Shown here: in pieces, positions 18,035 through 27,747 of the stretch
Layout of the letters: each line of letters begins with the position of its first letter
Numbering within the stretch: the stretch's first letter is position 1
Source of the DNA: Actinoplanes solisilvae
GTDB lineage: Bacteria > Actinomycetota > Actinomycetes > Mycobacteriales > Micromonosporaceae
Length of the DNA: 64,000 bases
Assembly: GCF_003999975.1 (NCBI RefSeq)
Contig: NZ_RJAC01000020.1
Coordinates: 1 to 64,000, forward strand
Direction of reading: 5' to 3'
Program-made: the position numbers and the translations under genes
The notes under the pieces: model-generated
The model's input: the letters and a program-made list of their open reading frames with translations, nothing else
What the model was told of the DNA's origin: nothing
The model's database searches: none

Positions 18035-18607
18035 TCAGTCCGCCGCACGCACCACGATGCGCCGGTTGGGCTCGACGCCCTCCGACTCGCTCTGCACACC
18101 CGGGATGGCGTTGACCACGTCGTGCACGCACTTGCGCTCGAAGGCCGACATCGGCTCGAGGCGTACCGAGTCGCCGTGCTCCTTGACCTTCTCGACCGCG
18201 TTGCGCGCAACCGCGGCCAGTTCCTTGCGACGCGACGCCCGGTAGCCGCCGATGTCGAGCAGCAGGCGCGACGGCGAGCCGGTCGCCCGGAAGATCGCCA
18301 GGCGAGTCAGCTCCTGCAGCGCCTCCAGCGTGGCACCGCGCTGACCGACGAGCGGCTGCAGCCGGCCGCCGACGACCTCGACCATCGGCCGGCCCGCGGA
18401 GACGAGCTCGTCGATGTCGCCGTCGTAGTCGAGAATGTCGAGCAGGCCCTCGATGTAGTCGGCGGCGATCTCGCTCTGGCGGAACAGGTCGCCGTCGGAA
18501 GCGACGCTCTCGGACGTCTTGGTCTCCTCGGTCGCGGTTGTTGACGAGGCCGAGGCCACCTCAGGCTCGGCGGAGACTGACGATTCGGGCGTGCTGGTGT
18601 CGGTCAC
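18035..18607 (-). CDS. khpB: Jag/KhpB single-stranded RNA-binding protein (KH and R3H domains)
   Basis: A 190-residue protein. The acidic Ser/Thr-rich N-terminus (1-45) is disordered. A KH domain follows, with GRLQPLVGQRGATLEALQ (the GxxG-like loop, about residues 82-98). A C-terminal R3H domain comes next, with MSAFERKCVHDVV (R-x-x-x-H) and SESEGVEPNRRIVV. KhpB binds RNA and, in other Gram-positive bacteria, helps control cell division and elongation. The start is GTG at 18607. It lies between yidC and rsmG as in nearly all actinobacteria. The N-terminal Jag_N domain found in firmicutes is absent, as is usual here. Confidence 0.93.
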   Translation of the reverse strand: MTDTSTPESSVSAEPEVASASSTTATEETKTSESVASDGDLFRQSEIAADYIEGLLDILDYDGDIDELVSAGRPMVEVVGGRLQPLVGQRGATLEALQELTRLAIFRATGSPSRLLLDIGGYRASRRKELAAVARNAVEKVKEHGDSVRLEPMSAFERKCVHDVVNAIPGVQSESEGVEPNRRIVVRAAD

Positions 18608-18709
18608 GGTCTCATCTCCGTACTCAATCGGGCCGGACCTGCTCGGTCCGCTGTTCCCGCGGCGCTGCGGCTGTGCTCGGGGCCACGGGGAGGTATCGGC
18701 AAGGGGAGC

Positions 18710-18749
18710 GCTCGGGCGCCCGCGAACGTGTCCGCATGGGCGCCCGAGC
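18710..18749 (-). terminator. Hairpin between yidC and khpB
   Basis: A perfect 12-bp inverted repeat (18710-18721 with 18738-18749, GCTCGGGCGCCC) with a 16-base loop begins just after the yidC stop. It has no T-tract on the minus strand, so it may be an attenuator or transcript-stability element that lowers khpB/rsmG/parAB levels relative to yidC. Confidence 0.6.
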
Positions 18750-18754
18750 CGCGA

Positions 18755-19786
18755 TCATCCCTTGGGTTTGCTCGCCGGCCGGGCGCCCTTCTTGGGATTC
18801 ACCGGTTTGGCGCCCGGCTTGGGAGCGGCGGCCTTGGTCTCGACGACCGGGGCCGGCTCCGGCTGGGACTTCTTGCCGAACAGGCCACCGCTGCGGCCGG
18901 GCTGGACCGGGCTCTTCGGGGCCGCGGTGCCGGCCGGCTTCTTGATCGGCGGGCCGGACGGGCGGGCCGGGGTCGTGCCACCCTTGTTCGCCATCGGCGG
19001 CGGCGGGAACTTGCGGAGCACCCACTGCTGCTGGGCCAGGGTGAACAGGTTGTTCGTGACCCAGTAGATGATCACACCGATGGGGAACAGCGCGCCGGAG
19101 ATGAGCAGCGAGGCCGGGATGCCGTACAGCATCAGGCGCTGGATCATCTTCTGCTGCGGGTCTTCGGCCCAGCCGGTCTTGAGGATCATCTGACGGCTGG
19201 TCAGGTAGGTCGTGGTCATCATCATCAGCACGAGGACACCCGCGATGATCTTGACTGTGGTGCCGTTGGCCTGCAGCGCCGAGAGTTCCTGCGAGGTCGA
19301 CTGGAACTTGCCGGCGAGCGGCGCGGTGAACAGCGAGGCGTGGGTAGCACTCTCGAACTGCTCAACGGTCCACCCGTACAGGGTCTTGCCCTGGTTGTCG
19401 GGGTTCAGCCGCCGAAGGACGTGGAACAGGCCGAGGAAGACCGGAATCTGCAAGAACATCGGAAGGCAGCCCATGAGGGGGTTCGCCTTCTCGGTCTTGT
19501 AGAGCTCCATCATTTCTTTCTGGAGCGTCTCGCGGTCTTTCCCGTGCTTGGCCTGCAGCTCCTTTACCTTGGGCTGCAGTGCCTGCATCGCCCGCTGGCT
19601 CTTGATCTGCTTGACGAAGACCGGGAAGAGGACGACCCGGACCGTCACCACGAGGAAGACGATCGCCAGGACCCAGGACCAGTTGGTGCCGAGGAACCGG
19701 CCGTCGGTGATTCCGACGAAGTCCCAGAGGGCATGCCAGCGCAGAAGGATCCACGAAATGGCGTAGTAGATCCAGTCGAGACTCAA
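18755..19786 (-). CDS. yidC: Membrane protein insertase YidC/Oxa1
   Basis: A 343-residue short-type YidC. The N-terminal segment SLDWIYYAISWILLRWHALW is followed by a first transmembrane helix (residues about 37-58, VLAIVFLVVTVRVVLFP) with the hydrophilic-groove Arg. The cytoplasmic coiled-coil (MQALQPKVKELQAKHG) comes next. Further helices lie around MGCLPMFLQIPVFLGLF, TVKIIAGVLVLMMMTTTYL and GIPASLLISGALFPIGVIIYWVTNNLF. The C-terminal about 85 residues are a Lys/Pro/Ala tail thought to bind ribosomes. The start is TTG at 19786, separated by one base from the yidD stop, and the N-terminal sequence fits the family there. It inserts membrane proteins with or without Sec. Confidence 0.95.
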   Translation of the reverse strand: MSLDWIYYAISWILLRWHALWDFVGITDGRFLGTNWSWVLAIVFLVVTVRVVLFPVFVKQIKSQRAMQALQPKVKELQAKHGKDRETLQKEMMELYKTEKANPLMGCLPMFLQIPVFLGLFHVLRRLNPDNQGKTLYGWTVEQFESATHASLFTAPLAGKFQSTSQELSALQANGTTVKIIAGVLVLMMMTTTYLTSRQMILKTGWAEDPQQKMIQRLMLYGIPASLLISGALFPIGVIIYWVTNNLFTLAQQQWVLRKFPPPPMANKGGTTPARPSGPPIKKPAGTAAPKSPVQPGRSGGLFGKKSQPEPAPVVETKAAAPKPGAKPVNPKKGARPASKPKG

Positions 19787-19787
19787 T

Positions 19788-20045
19788 TCAGGCTCCAGTC
19801 ACATCGGCAGGACGGTGACGGATCGGGTCAGGTACCGGGTCGTACCCGCCAGGGTGGAAGGGGTGGCAGCGAAGGAGCCGCCAGACCGCGAGACCCGTCC
19901 CCTTCACAGCGCCGTGCCGCGCCAGCGCCTCTTGGGCGTACGCGCTGCACGAGGGATAGAACCGACAGCGGGCCGGCAGCACCGGACTCACATAACGACG
20001 GTACGCGACCACCAGGGCTGTCAGCACACGGGCAAGAAGGCTCAT
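19788..20045 (-). CDS. yidD: Membrane protein insertion efficiency factor YidD
   Basis: An 85-residue protein with the family core YRRYVSPVLPARCRFYPSCSAYA and the closing RLLRCHPFHPGGYDP. The three conserved cysteines are present. It is a small amphipathic membrane-associated helper of YidC insertion. The ATG at 20045 overlaps the rnpA stop (ATGA), indicating translational coupling in the order rpmH-rnpA-yidD-yidC. Confidence 0.96.
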   Translation of the reverse strand: MSLLARVLTALVVAYRRYVSPVLPARCRFYPSCSAYAQEALARHGAVKGTGLAVWRLLRCHPFHPGGYDPVPDPIRHRPADVTGA

Positions 20046-20398
20046 CGGGGCCGCCGGGGCTTTTGTGCCGACGCGACAGCGGCGGCGAGGTCAGTGCCGA
20101 GAGTGGCGTACGACGCGCCGGCTGATGCCGGCAGGGCACGCACGACAAGCATGGCACCGTCGGGAAGCTCGCCGAGGAGGGGACGCACCAGGTGCCGCAG
20201 ACGACGGCGCACCCGGTTACGGACGACCGCGTTGCCGACGGCTTTGGATACGACGAAGCCGGCGCGCGCCGTGGAGGCTTGCACCGGCTCCTCGAGAAGC
20301 AGATGTACGACAACCGTGCCCCGGCCGACGCGTCGGCCGCCGCGAATCGCTGCGGCGAAGTCGGCGCTACGCCGCAGTCGCTGCGCCGCGGCCAGCAC
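20042..20398 (-). CDS. rnpA: Ribonuclease P protein component
   Basis: A 118-residue basic protein with the RNR signature (GNAVVRNRVRRRLRHLVR, residues about 54-71) that contacts the catalytic RNA and the 5' leader of precursor tRNA, preceded by the RRSADFAAAIR and GFVVSK segments. It starts at GTG 20398, 35 bases after rpmH. The RNA subunit gene rnpB is not in this window. Confidence 0.96.
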   Translation of the reverse strand: MLAAAQRLRRSADFAAAIRGGRRVGRGTVVVHLLLEEPVQASTARAGFVVSKAVGNAVVRNRVRRRLRHLVRPLLGELPDGAMLVVRALPASAGASYATLGTDLAAAVASAQKPRRPR

Positions 20399-20433
20399 GA
20401 CTACCTGGGCATTCCGGCCCGACAGCCGTCGGC

Positions 20434-20571
20434 TCAGGCCGACAGCTTGTCGCGGCCCTTGGTGCGGCGAGCCGACAGGATGGCACGGCCGGCACGGGTG
20501 CGCATGCGCAGCCGGAAGCCGTGGGTCTTGGCACGCCGGCGGTTGTTCGGCTGGTAGGTGCGCTTGCTCAC
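20434..20571 (-). CDS. rpmH: 50S ribosomal protein L34
   Basis: A 45-residue, very basic protein beginning SKRTYQPNNRRRAKTHGF, the invariant L34 start, and ending in RRTKGRDKLSA. The start is GTG at 20571. It is the first gene of the leftward operon that runs to parB and is divergent from dnaA, the standard arrangement at actinobacterial origins. Confidence 0.98.
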   Translation of the reverse strand: MSKRTYQPNNRRRAKTHGFRLRMRTRAGRAILSARRTKGRDKLSA

Positions 20572-21146
20572 GTCATTACTCCGTCAACATCCAGGGGGCA
20601 TCAAAGCTGCAAGACGCCACTTTATCAGAGCGCGGCGGAGCAACCGCTCGACCCTACGCAGGGGGACCACGCCGGTCAACCATATCCTGGCCCGGCACGC
20701 CGATTTCGTGATCACCACCTCGGTGGTCCGTCTTTCTACACAGGTAGTGAATCTTTTCCCGCGCTCGGGCGCTTGCCAGGCATCGGTGGAGTTGAAGCTT
20801 CGGCGAGATCGCTGTTAGCGTGCCCGTTTGCTGGTCATCAGCGCTGCCCGCATACCACGACGAGTCGGCCAGAACCAGACAAGCAGGTTAATCGTTCGCC
20901 ACGATGGGCCTGCAACCGCGCCGATCAGGCTCCGGGAAGTCTGCCGACCATCCGGCCGGGGAGCGTTTGCCGGGCATGCACAGGTTGTGGATAACCTGTG
21001 GATAGCCGGTGGCGCCGAACGTCTTCAGCACGTTGAATGTGGTGCTGGGTTGGGGAGACCGTCGACGCCGACAGGGCGGCGACGGGAAAGTCGGTAAGCC
21101 GGACATATAGCTACCGGGGGTCGGTGGCGATGGGGGTGGCGCGGCG
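20572..21146. promoter_or_regulatory. rpmH-dnaA divergent intergenic region
   Basis: This 575-base stretch has no gene and must hold the promoters of both the leftward rpmH operon and dnaA. Two adjacent DnaA boxes (see separate entry) lie about 145 bases before dnaA. I could not assign -10/-35 elements with confidence. Confidence 0.75.
20986..21005 (-). promoter_or_regulatory. Two DnaA boxes in the dnaA leader
   Basis: A perfect TTATCCACA lies on the minus strand at 20986-20994 and a one-mismatch CTATCCACA at 20997-21005, 11 bp apart and in the same orientation. Paired boxes before dnaA fit autoregulation of dnaA by its own product. Confidence 0.85.
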
Positions 21147-22925
21147 GTGGCCGATGGTGTCGACCTGAGCGGTGTGTGGAAAGCGACGCTGGACGAACTG
21201 GCCGACGAGATCTCGTCGCGTCAGCAGCGCGCCTACCTCCAGCTCACGCAGCTACGCGCCATTGTCGAGGACACCGCGCTGCTCGCCGTGCCCGACGCCT
21301 TCACCCGCGATGTCATCGAGTCGCGCCTGCGCCCGGCGATCACCGAGACGCTGAGCCGCCGGCTGAACCGTCCGATCCAGGTCGCGGTGACGGTCAAGCC
21401 CCCCGAGGACGGCTCCGGCCTGCCCGGCACGGTGTACGGCACCCCGGTCGAGGCGTCGGCCGCCGAGGCTGACGAGTCCCAGCCGCGGCATTACGCCGAA
21501 CCGCCGCGGCAGCCCGACCAGCCGCCTTACGATCCTTATCCGACCGGTTCCGCGCAGCGTTCCGCGCCCGGCCTGGCGTACGGCGTGCCCACCGCTCGCG
21601 GCGGTCAGGAGGCGCTCTTCGGCGACCCGCTGCCCTCGCCGCCGGCCCCGCCCGGCCGTGGCGGCCCGCCCGTGGGGCACATCACCGAAAAGACGGAATC
21701 CAACGACGGCTCCGCGCACCGCATGGCGTCCGATCCGTCGCAGTTGCGAGACAACCAGCGCCGTACGGACGAGCACCCGACGATGCACAGCGATCCGCGC
21801 GACGACACGCTCCAGATGCGCGGTGGCGACAACGGTCCCGGCCGCGACCACCGCGATCTTCGCCCGAGCAGCAATCCGCGCGGCACCAACGACGGCAATC
21901 GCCTCAACCCGAAATACATGTTCGAGACGTTCGTCATCGGCTCGTCCAACCGTTTCGCCCACGCGGCCGCCGTGGCCGTCGCCGAATCGCCCGCGAAGGC
22001 GTACAACCCGCTCTTCATCTACGGCAGTTCCGGACTGGGCAAGACGCACCTGCTGCACGCGATCGGTCACTACGCGACCACCCTCGGCCACGCGAGAAGC
22101 GTCCGCTACGTCTCCACCGAGGAATTCACCAACGACTTCATCAACAGCCTGCGCGACGACAAGACCCAGGCGTTCCAGAGGCGCTATCGCGACGTCGACA
22201 TCCTGCTGATCGACGACATCCAGTTCCTGGAGAATCGCGAGCGCACCCAGGAGGAGTTCTTCCACACCTTCAACACGCTGCACAACGCGAACAAGCAGAT
22301 CGTCATCAGCTCGGACCGTTCGCCGCGCCAGCTCGCCACGCTGGAAGACCGCATGCGTACGCGTTTCGAGTGGGGCCTGCTCGCCGACATCCAGCCGCCC
22401 GATCTGGAAACTCGTATCGCGATCCTGCAGAAGAAGGCCGCGCAGGAGCGCATGTACGCGCCCGACGACGTTCTCGAGTTCATCGCGTCCCGCGTCTCCA
22501 ACTCGATCCGCGAGCTCGAGGGCGCCCTCATCCGGGTTACGGCTTTCGCGAGCCTCACCCGCTCGTCGGTGCAGCTCTCGCTGGCCGAAGAGGTCTTACG
22601 CGACTTCATGCCCGACGGCGCCGGCCCCGAGATCACCGCCGACCAGATCATGGTGTCGACCGCCGACTACTTCGGCGTCTCGCTCGAGGACCTGCGCGGT
22701 CACTCGCGCTCCCGCGTGCTCGTCAACGCCCGCCAGGTCGCCATGTATCTGTGCCGCGAACTGACCGACCTCTCCCTCCCGCGCATCGGACAGGCCTTCG
22801 GCGGCCGCGACCACACCACGGTCATGCACGCCGACCGCAAGATCCGGCAGCACATGGCCGAGCGTCGCTCCCTCTACAACCAGATCGCCGAACTGACCAA
22901 CCGCATCAAGCAGAACAACCTCTGA
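21147..22925 (+). CDS. dnaA: Chromosomal replication initiator DnaA
   Basis: A 592-residue protein. Domain I covers about 1-95 (helicase/partner binding). Domain II is an unusually long Pro/Arg/Asp-rich linker, about 95-250. The AAA+ domain III begins at LNPKYMFETFVIG, with Walker A GSSGLGKTH (about 292-300) and Walker B LLIDDIQF (about 352-359). The DNA-binding domain IV carries the signature GRDHTTVMHA (about 553-562). It binds the DnaA boxes of oriC and opens the DNA. GTG 21147 has a G-rich site about 10 bases upstream. The long linker is typical of high-GC actinobacteria. It is transcribed toward oriC and dnaN. Confidence 0.98.
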   Translation: MADGVDLSGVWKATLDELADEISSRQQRAYLQLTQLRAIVEDTALLAVPDAFTRDVIESRLRPAITETLSRRLNRPIQVAVTVKPPEDGSGLPGTVYGTPVEASAAEADESQPRHYAEPPRQPDQPPYDPYPTGSAQRSAPGLAYGVPTARGGQEALFGDPLPSPPAPPGRGGPPVGHITEKTESNDGSAHRMASDPSQLRDNQRRTDEHPTMHSDPRDDTLQMRGGDNGPGRDHRDLRPSSNPRGTNDGNRLNPKYMFETFVIGSSNRFAHAAAVAVAESPAKAYNPLFIYGSSGLGKTHLLHAIGHYATTLGHARSVRYVSTEEFTNDFINSLRDDKTQAFQRRYRDVDILLIDDIQFLENRERTQEEFFHTFNTLHNANKQIVISSDRSPRQLATLEDRMRTRFEWGLLADIQPPDLETRIAILQKKAAQERMYAPDDVLEFIASRVSNSIRELEGALIRVTAFASLTRSSVQLSLAEEVLRDFMPDGAGPEITADQIMVSTADYFGVSLEDLRGHSRSRVLVNARQVAMYLCRELTDLSLPRIGQAFGGRDHTTVMHADRKIRQHMAERRSLYNQIAELTNRIKQNNL

Positions 22926-24560
22926 GCAACGCGGCCCGCTCTCCAGTCCTTTAAACCAGAGAGCACAACCCGTTTCCAGTACGCGGGCGCGCAGTTCTCA
23001 ACCGCACTGGCGCCACGCCCGCAGCTTCATCTCGGACCGTAGGGCTCAAGGCCGAATTTTCGTTCCGGGCGTTCCCGCGTCCCCAGCCGCAGTCCGCCGG
23101 CGCCCCACCCACAGCCCACGCAGCACGCCGTCTCTCCCTGCGGCCGTCACCCACGCGGCTTGACCTCGGCCCGAGCACGCTGAAAAAGCGCTGGCCAGCA
23201 AGGTCCCGTCCGTCGATCTCGGGCCCGCCCCGCCGACTCAGGCCCGCCCCGCCGACTCTGGGCTCACGCCATCGACCTCGGACACGCCATCGACCTCGGA
23301 CACGCCGTCGACCTCGTTACTCACGCCGTCGACCTTGGGCTCACGCCGCCCTCCTTGGGGCTCACGCCGCCGACCTTGGGTTCCCGGTCTCGGCCTTGCA
23401 TTCCTGGCGCCGTCCACACCGCATTTTCCCAGCTCTCTGCGCTGTCAGACCGCGTTGTCCACAGGCCGGCTAAGCGCCCAGAGCAGAGTGCTCATCGGCG
23501 CCCGTTGAAGTGCAGCTAACCCCTCGCCGCTCGGCGGAGTGCACGCTCGAGACGGACGGCTCCGGAGGGGCAATCACAACAAGATCCGGTCGGTTGACTC
23601 GCGTAGCTAGCGCGTTGTCCACACCCCTCCGCATCGCTGGCTAGGGGTAAATTTCCGCATTCCTCAGCATTTATCCACAGGCTGTGCACAACGGCTGGGC
23701 ACTCAGCAGGGGTGTTGTCCACAGGTGCGACGGTCGCGAGGGCACTCGGGTGCCGGGTGAATACCCACACGGGTATTCACCCACACGTGCGTTTTGTCAA
23801 CGGTGGGACGGGACGGTTTCGTGCCAACGTTATCCACACTTATACACAGGCATTCACAGGAAGTTATCCCCAGCGGTGGACAACCGGCCGGGGCTCTACC
23901 CACAGATGTGGACAGGCCCTGGGGAAATCGATGTGGACAAACACGGAGCGTCACAAAGTTATCCATGGACTGTGGACGCTTGTGGATTTCCTGTTGAAGA
24001 CTCTGGGGACGACGTGCCGGTTGCGTCCCGACGCCATCCACAGGGCAGGGGACAAACCCAGTGGATAACCGGTGGATAGCCGGTGGACGACGGTGGAAAA
24101 CCCGCGTCCGGCTCGAGGACTGTGGACGCAGACCCGGGTTTATACCCTGGTTTCCCACATGTGAATCACCGGTGGATAACCTTCTGACCTGCGAAAACGT
24201 GAGTTCTCCACAGTATGCACAGCCCCGATGAAGACGACTAGTTATCTCTCTAGGAGAACAAAAAGCAATCACAGGCGTTGTGGATGTTGTGGATCGGCTC
24301 GATGAGGGCTCGCCGCCCCTCCCGCCTCCAAGAGCGCACCGAGGCCAAGAGGTCGATCCGAGAGACTCACCGGGGCCGGTGCCGGAGACCGAGGACCGAG
24401 ACGGCAGGAGCCAGAATCAAGTGGCACGTCACGGGACAGCCGGGGTGGGTCGTCAGCGGTCACGATGGTGGACGACACTGATTAGGTCACGATCGGCTCG
24501 GCGAATAAGGTTCGTGGGGTCGACGAAGCCCCCGACAGAGGAAGCGACGCGGAGGACAGC
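22926..24560. promoter_or_regulatory. oriC: Chromosomal replication origin oriC
   Basis: This 1.6-kb dnaA-dnaN spacer holds the origin. Perfect boxes are TTGTCCACA at 23455, 23615 and 23715, TTATCCACA at 23671 and 23830 (plus strand), and TTGTCCACA at 23932-23940 (minus). One-mismatch boxes start at 23683 and 23908 (minus), 23840 and 23864 (plus), 24060 and 24171 (minus) and 24204 (plus). The core is therefore about 23450-24290. An AT-richer stretch at 24238-24270 is a candidate unwinding element or dnaN promoter area. The left part (22926-23400) holds a degenerate repeat array instead of boxes. Confidence 0.95.
23215..23395. repeat. Degenerate about 18-22-bp tandem array beside oriC
   Basis: Imperfect copies built on CACGCCGTCGACCTCGG-like and GCCCCGCCGACTC-like units repeat about eight times. 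Copies differ by substitutions and small length changes, so it is an old array. It lies just left of the first oriC DnaA box. Confidence 0.75.
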
Positions 24561-25694
24561 ATGAAGTTCCGGGTGGAGCGAGACGCACTCGCCGACGCCG
24601 TGGCGTGGACGGCGAAGAGCCTGCCCAGCCGGCCGTCGGTGCCGGTCCTCGCCGGCGTCATGCTGCGCGTCACCGACGGCCGCCTGCAGGTCTCAGGCTT
24701 CGACTACGAGGTCTCCAGCCAGGTCACCGTCGAGGTGCAGGCCGACGCCGACGGTGCCGCCCTGGTCTCCGGCCGCCTGCTCGCCGAGATCACCAAGGCC
24801 CTGCCGGCCAAGCCGGTCGACATCGCCGCCGTCGGTGCCCACCTCGAGCTGGTCTGCGGCAGCGCCCGGTTCACGCTGCCCACGATGCCGGTCGAGGACT
24901 ATCCGAGCCTCCCTGAGATGCCCGCCAGCGCCGGCACGATCGACGCGGCCGCCTTCGCCTCGGCCGTCTCCCAGGTAGCCATCGCCGCCGGTCGCGACGA
25001 GACGCTGCCGATGATGACCGGTGTGCGCATCGAGCTGAACGGCTCGACGATCGCGATGCTCGCCACCGACCGCTACCGCCTCGCGATGCGCGAGCTCGAG
25101 TGGAACCCCGACGACCCCGAGATCAGCATCAACGCGCTGGTCCCGGCCAAGACGCTGAACGACACCGCCAAGACGCTCGGCCCGCTCGGCGGTTCGGTCG
25201 TCCTCGCGCTCGCGCAGGGCAACGCCGGCGAGGGCATGATCGGTTTCGCCGGTGGCACCCGCCGCACCACAAGCCGCCTGCTCGACGGGGCCAACTACCC
25301 GCCGGTCCGCTCGCTCTTCCCGGCCACCAGCAACGCGCAGGCCCAGGTCAGCGTGGCCGGCCTGGTCGAGGTGGTCCGTCGTGTGGCGCTGGTCGCCGAG
25401 CGCACCACCCCGGTGCTGCTGAGCTTCAGCGAGGACGGTCTGGTCGTCGAGGCCGGTGGGACCGATGAGGCGCGGGCCAGCGAGGCGATGGAGGCCACCT
25501 TCACCGGCGAGCCCCTGACGATCGGCTTCAACCCGCAATATCTGATCGACGGCATGCAGAACCTCGGCTCCTCGACCGCGATCTTGTCGTTCGTCGACGC
25601 CTTCAAGCCGGCTGTGATCTCCCCCGCAGGCGAAAACGGCGAAATCGTGCCTGGTTACCGCTATCTGATCATGCCGATCCGGGTAACCCGCTGA
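24561..25694 (+). CDS. dnaN: DNA polymerase III beta subunit (sliding clamp)
   Basis: A 377-residue clamp monomer with the three repeated domains of the family. It begins MKFRVERDALADAVAWTAK. Middle-domain motifs are DETLPMMTGVRIE and ATDRYRLAMRE, and the ending SPAGENGEIVPGYRYLIMPIR is the conserved C-terminus (YLIMPxR) that forms the partner-binding pocket. It encircles DNA and tethers polymerase III. ATG 24561 follows AGGA-rich sequence. It is the first gene downstream of oriC and likely the head of the dnaN-gnd-recF-dciA transcript. Confidence 0.98.
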   Translation: MKFRVERDALADAVAWTAKSLPSRPSVPVLAGVMLRVTDGRLQVSGFDYEVSSQVTVEVQADADGAALVSGRLLAEITKALPAKPVDIAAVGAHLELVCGSARFTLPTMPVEDYPSLPEMPASAGTIDAAAFASAVSQVAIAAGRDETLPMMTGVRIELNGSTIAMLATDRYRLAMRELEWNPDDPEISINALVPAKTLNDTAKTLGPLGGSVVLALAQGNAGEGMIGFAGGTRRTTSRLLDGANYPPVRSLFPATSNAQAQVSVAGLVEVVRRVALVAERTTPVLLSFSEDGLVVEAGGTDEARASEAMEATFTGEPLTIGFNPQYLIDGMQNLGSSTAILSFVDAFKPAVISPAGENGEIVPGYRYLIMPIRVTR

Positions 25695-25733
25695 TACTGG
25701 GCATGTAAGAAACGCTCATCTAGGGGGAACACC

Positions 25734-26609
<876 letters not shown>

Positions 26610-26616
26610 GCAGGCT

Positions 26617-27747
26617 GTGTACGTACGCCGGGTCGAGCTGACCGACTTCCGTTCCTACGAGCGGGTGGCGGTCGATCTCGAACCCGGCGTGTCCGTGCTG
26701 GTCGGCCAGAACGGCATGGGCAAGACGAACCTGATCGAAGCATTGGGTTATGTGGCCACTCTGGACAGTCACCGGGTGGCCACGGACGCCCCGCTGGTAC
26801 GGGCCGGGGCGTCCTCGGCCGTGATCCGTTGCGCGATCGTCCATGAGGGACGCGAGCTGCTGGTCGAGCTTGAGATCGTGCCCGGCAAGGCCAACCGTGC
26901 CCGGCTCAACCGCTCGCCGGTACGCCGCCCGCGTGAGGTGCTGGGCGCGCTGCGTATGGTGCTGTTCGCCCCGGAAGACCTCGAGCTGGTGCGAGGCGAC
27001 CCGTCCGAGCGCCGCCGCTACCTCGACGACCTGCTCGTCGCCCGCCAGCCTCGGTACGCCGGGGTGCGCTCCGACTATGACCGGGTGGTCAAGCAGCGCA
27101 ACGCCCTGCTGCGAACGGCCTATCTGACCCGCAAGGTCGGCGGCAGCCGCGGCCAGGACCTGTCGACGCTTGCCGTCTGGGACCAGCATCTGGCCCACCA
27201 CGGCGCCGAGCTGCTGGCCGGCCGCCTCGAGTTGGTCGCCTCCCTCGAGCCACACCTGACCAAGGCGTACGACGCCGTGGCCGCGGGACGCACCGCGGCG
27301 TCGATCGCCTACGCCGCCAAACTCGGCGAGGGCCTCACACCGGACCGCCCGGCCCTCGAGCAGGCGCTGCTGGCCTCGCTGCAGGAACGGCGCACGGCCG
27401 AGATCGAACGGGGCGTGACCCTGGTCGGCCCGCATCGTGACGACCTGACGCTGGCCCTCGGCGACCTGCCGGCGAAGGGCTACGCGAGCCACGGTGAGTC
27501 GTGGTCGTTCGCCCTGGCGCTGCGGCTGGCCGCCTACGACCTGCTGCGCTCGGACGGGATCGAGCCGGTGCTGGTGCTCGACGACGTCTTCGCCGAGCTC
27601 GACGGGGGCCGGCGCGAGCGTCTCGCCGCCCTGGTTTCGGACGCCGCGCAGCTTCTGGTCACCTGCGCCGTGCCCGAGGACGTGCCGGCCGCGCTGCGCG
27701 GAGCCCGTTTCGACGTCACGACCGGGACGGTGACCCGTGCCGGCTGA
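26617..27747 (+). CDS. recF: DNA replication and repair protein RecF
   Basis: A 376-residue SMC-like ATPase. It begins YVRRVELTDFRSYERV, with Walker A VGQNGMGKTNLIEA (about 29-42) and the C-terminal signature and Walker B PVLVLDDVFAELD (about 315-327). It helps RecO/RecR load RecA at gaps. The start is GTG at 26617, seven bases after gnd. Its last 11 bases overlap the next gene, so the pair is translationally coupled. Confidence 0.97.
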   Translation: MYVRRVELTDFRSYERVAVDLEPGVSVLVGQNGMGKTNLIEALGYVATLDSHRVATDAPLVRAGASSAVIRCAIVHEGRELLVELEIVPGKANRARLNRSPVRRPREVLGALRMVLFAPEDLELVRGDPSERRRYLDDLLVARQPRYAGVRSDYDRVVKQRNALLRTAYLTRKVGGSRGQDLSTLAVWDQHLAHHGAELLAGRLELVASLEPHLTKAYDAVAAGRTAASIAYAAKLGEGLTPDRPALEQALLASLQERRTAEIERGVTLVGPHRDDLTLALGDLPAKGYASHGESWSFALALRLAAYDLLRSDGIEPVLVLDDVFAELDGGRRERLAALVSDAAQLLVTCAVPEDVPAALRGARFDVTTGTVTRAG

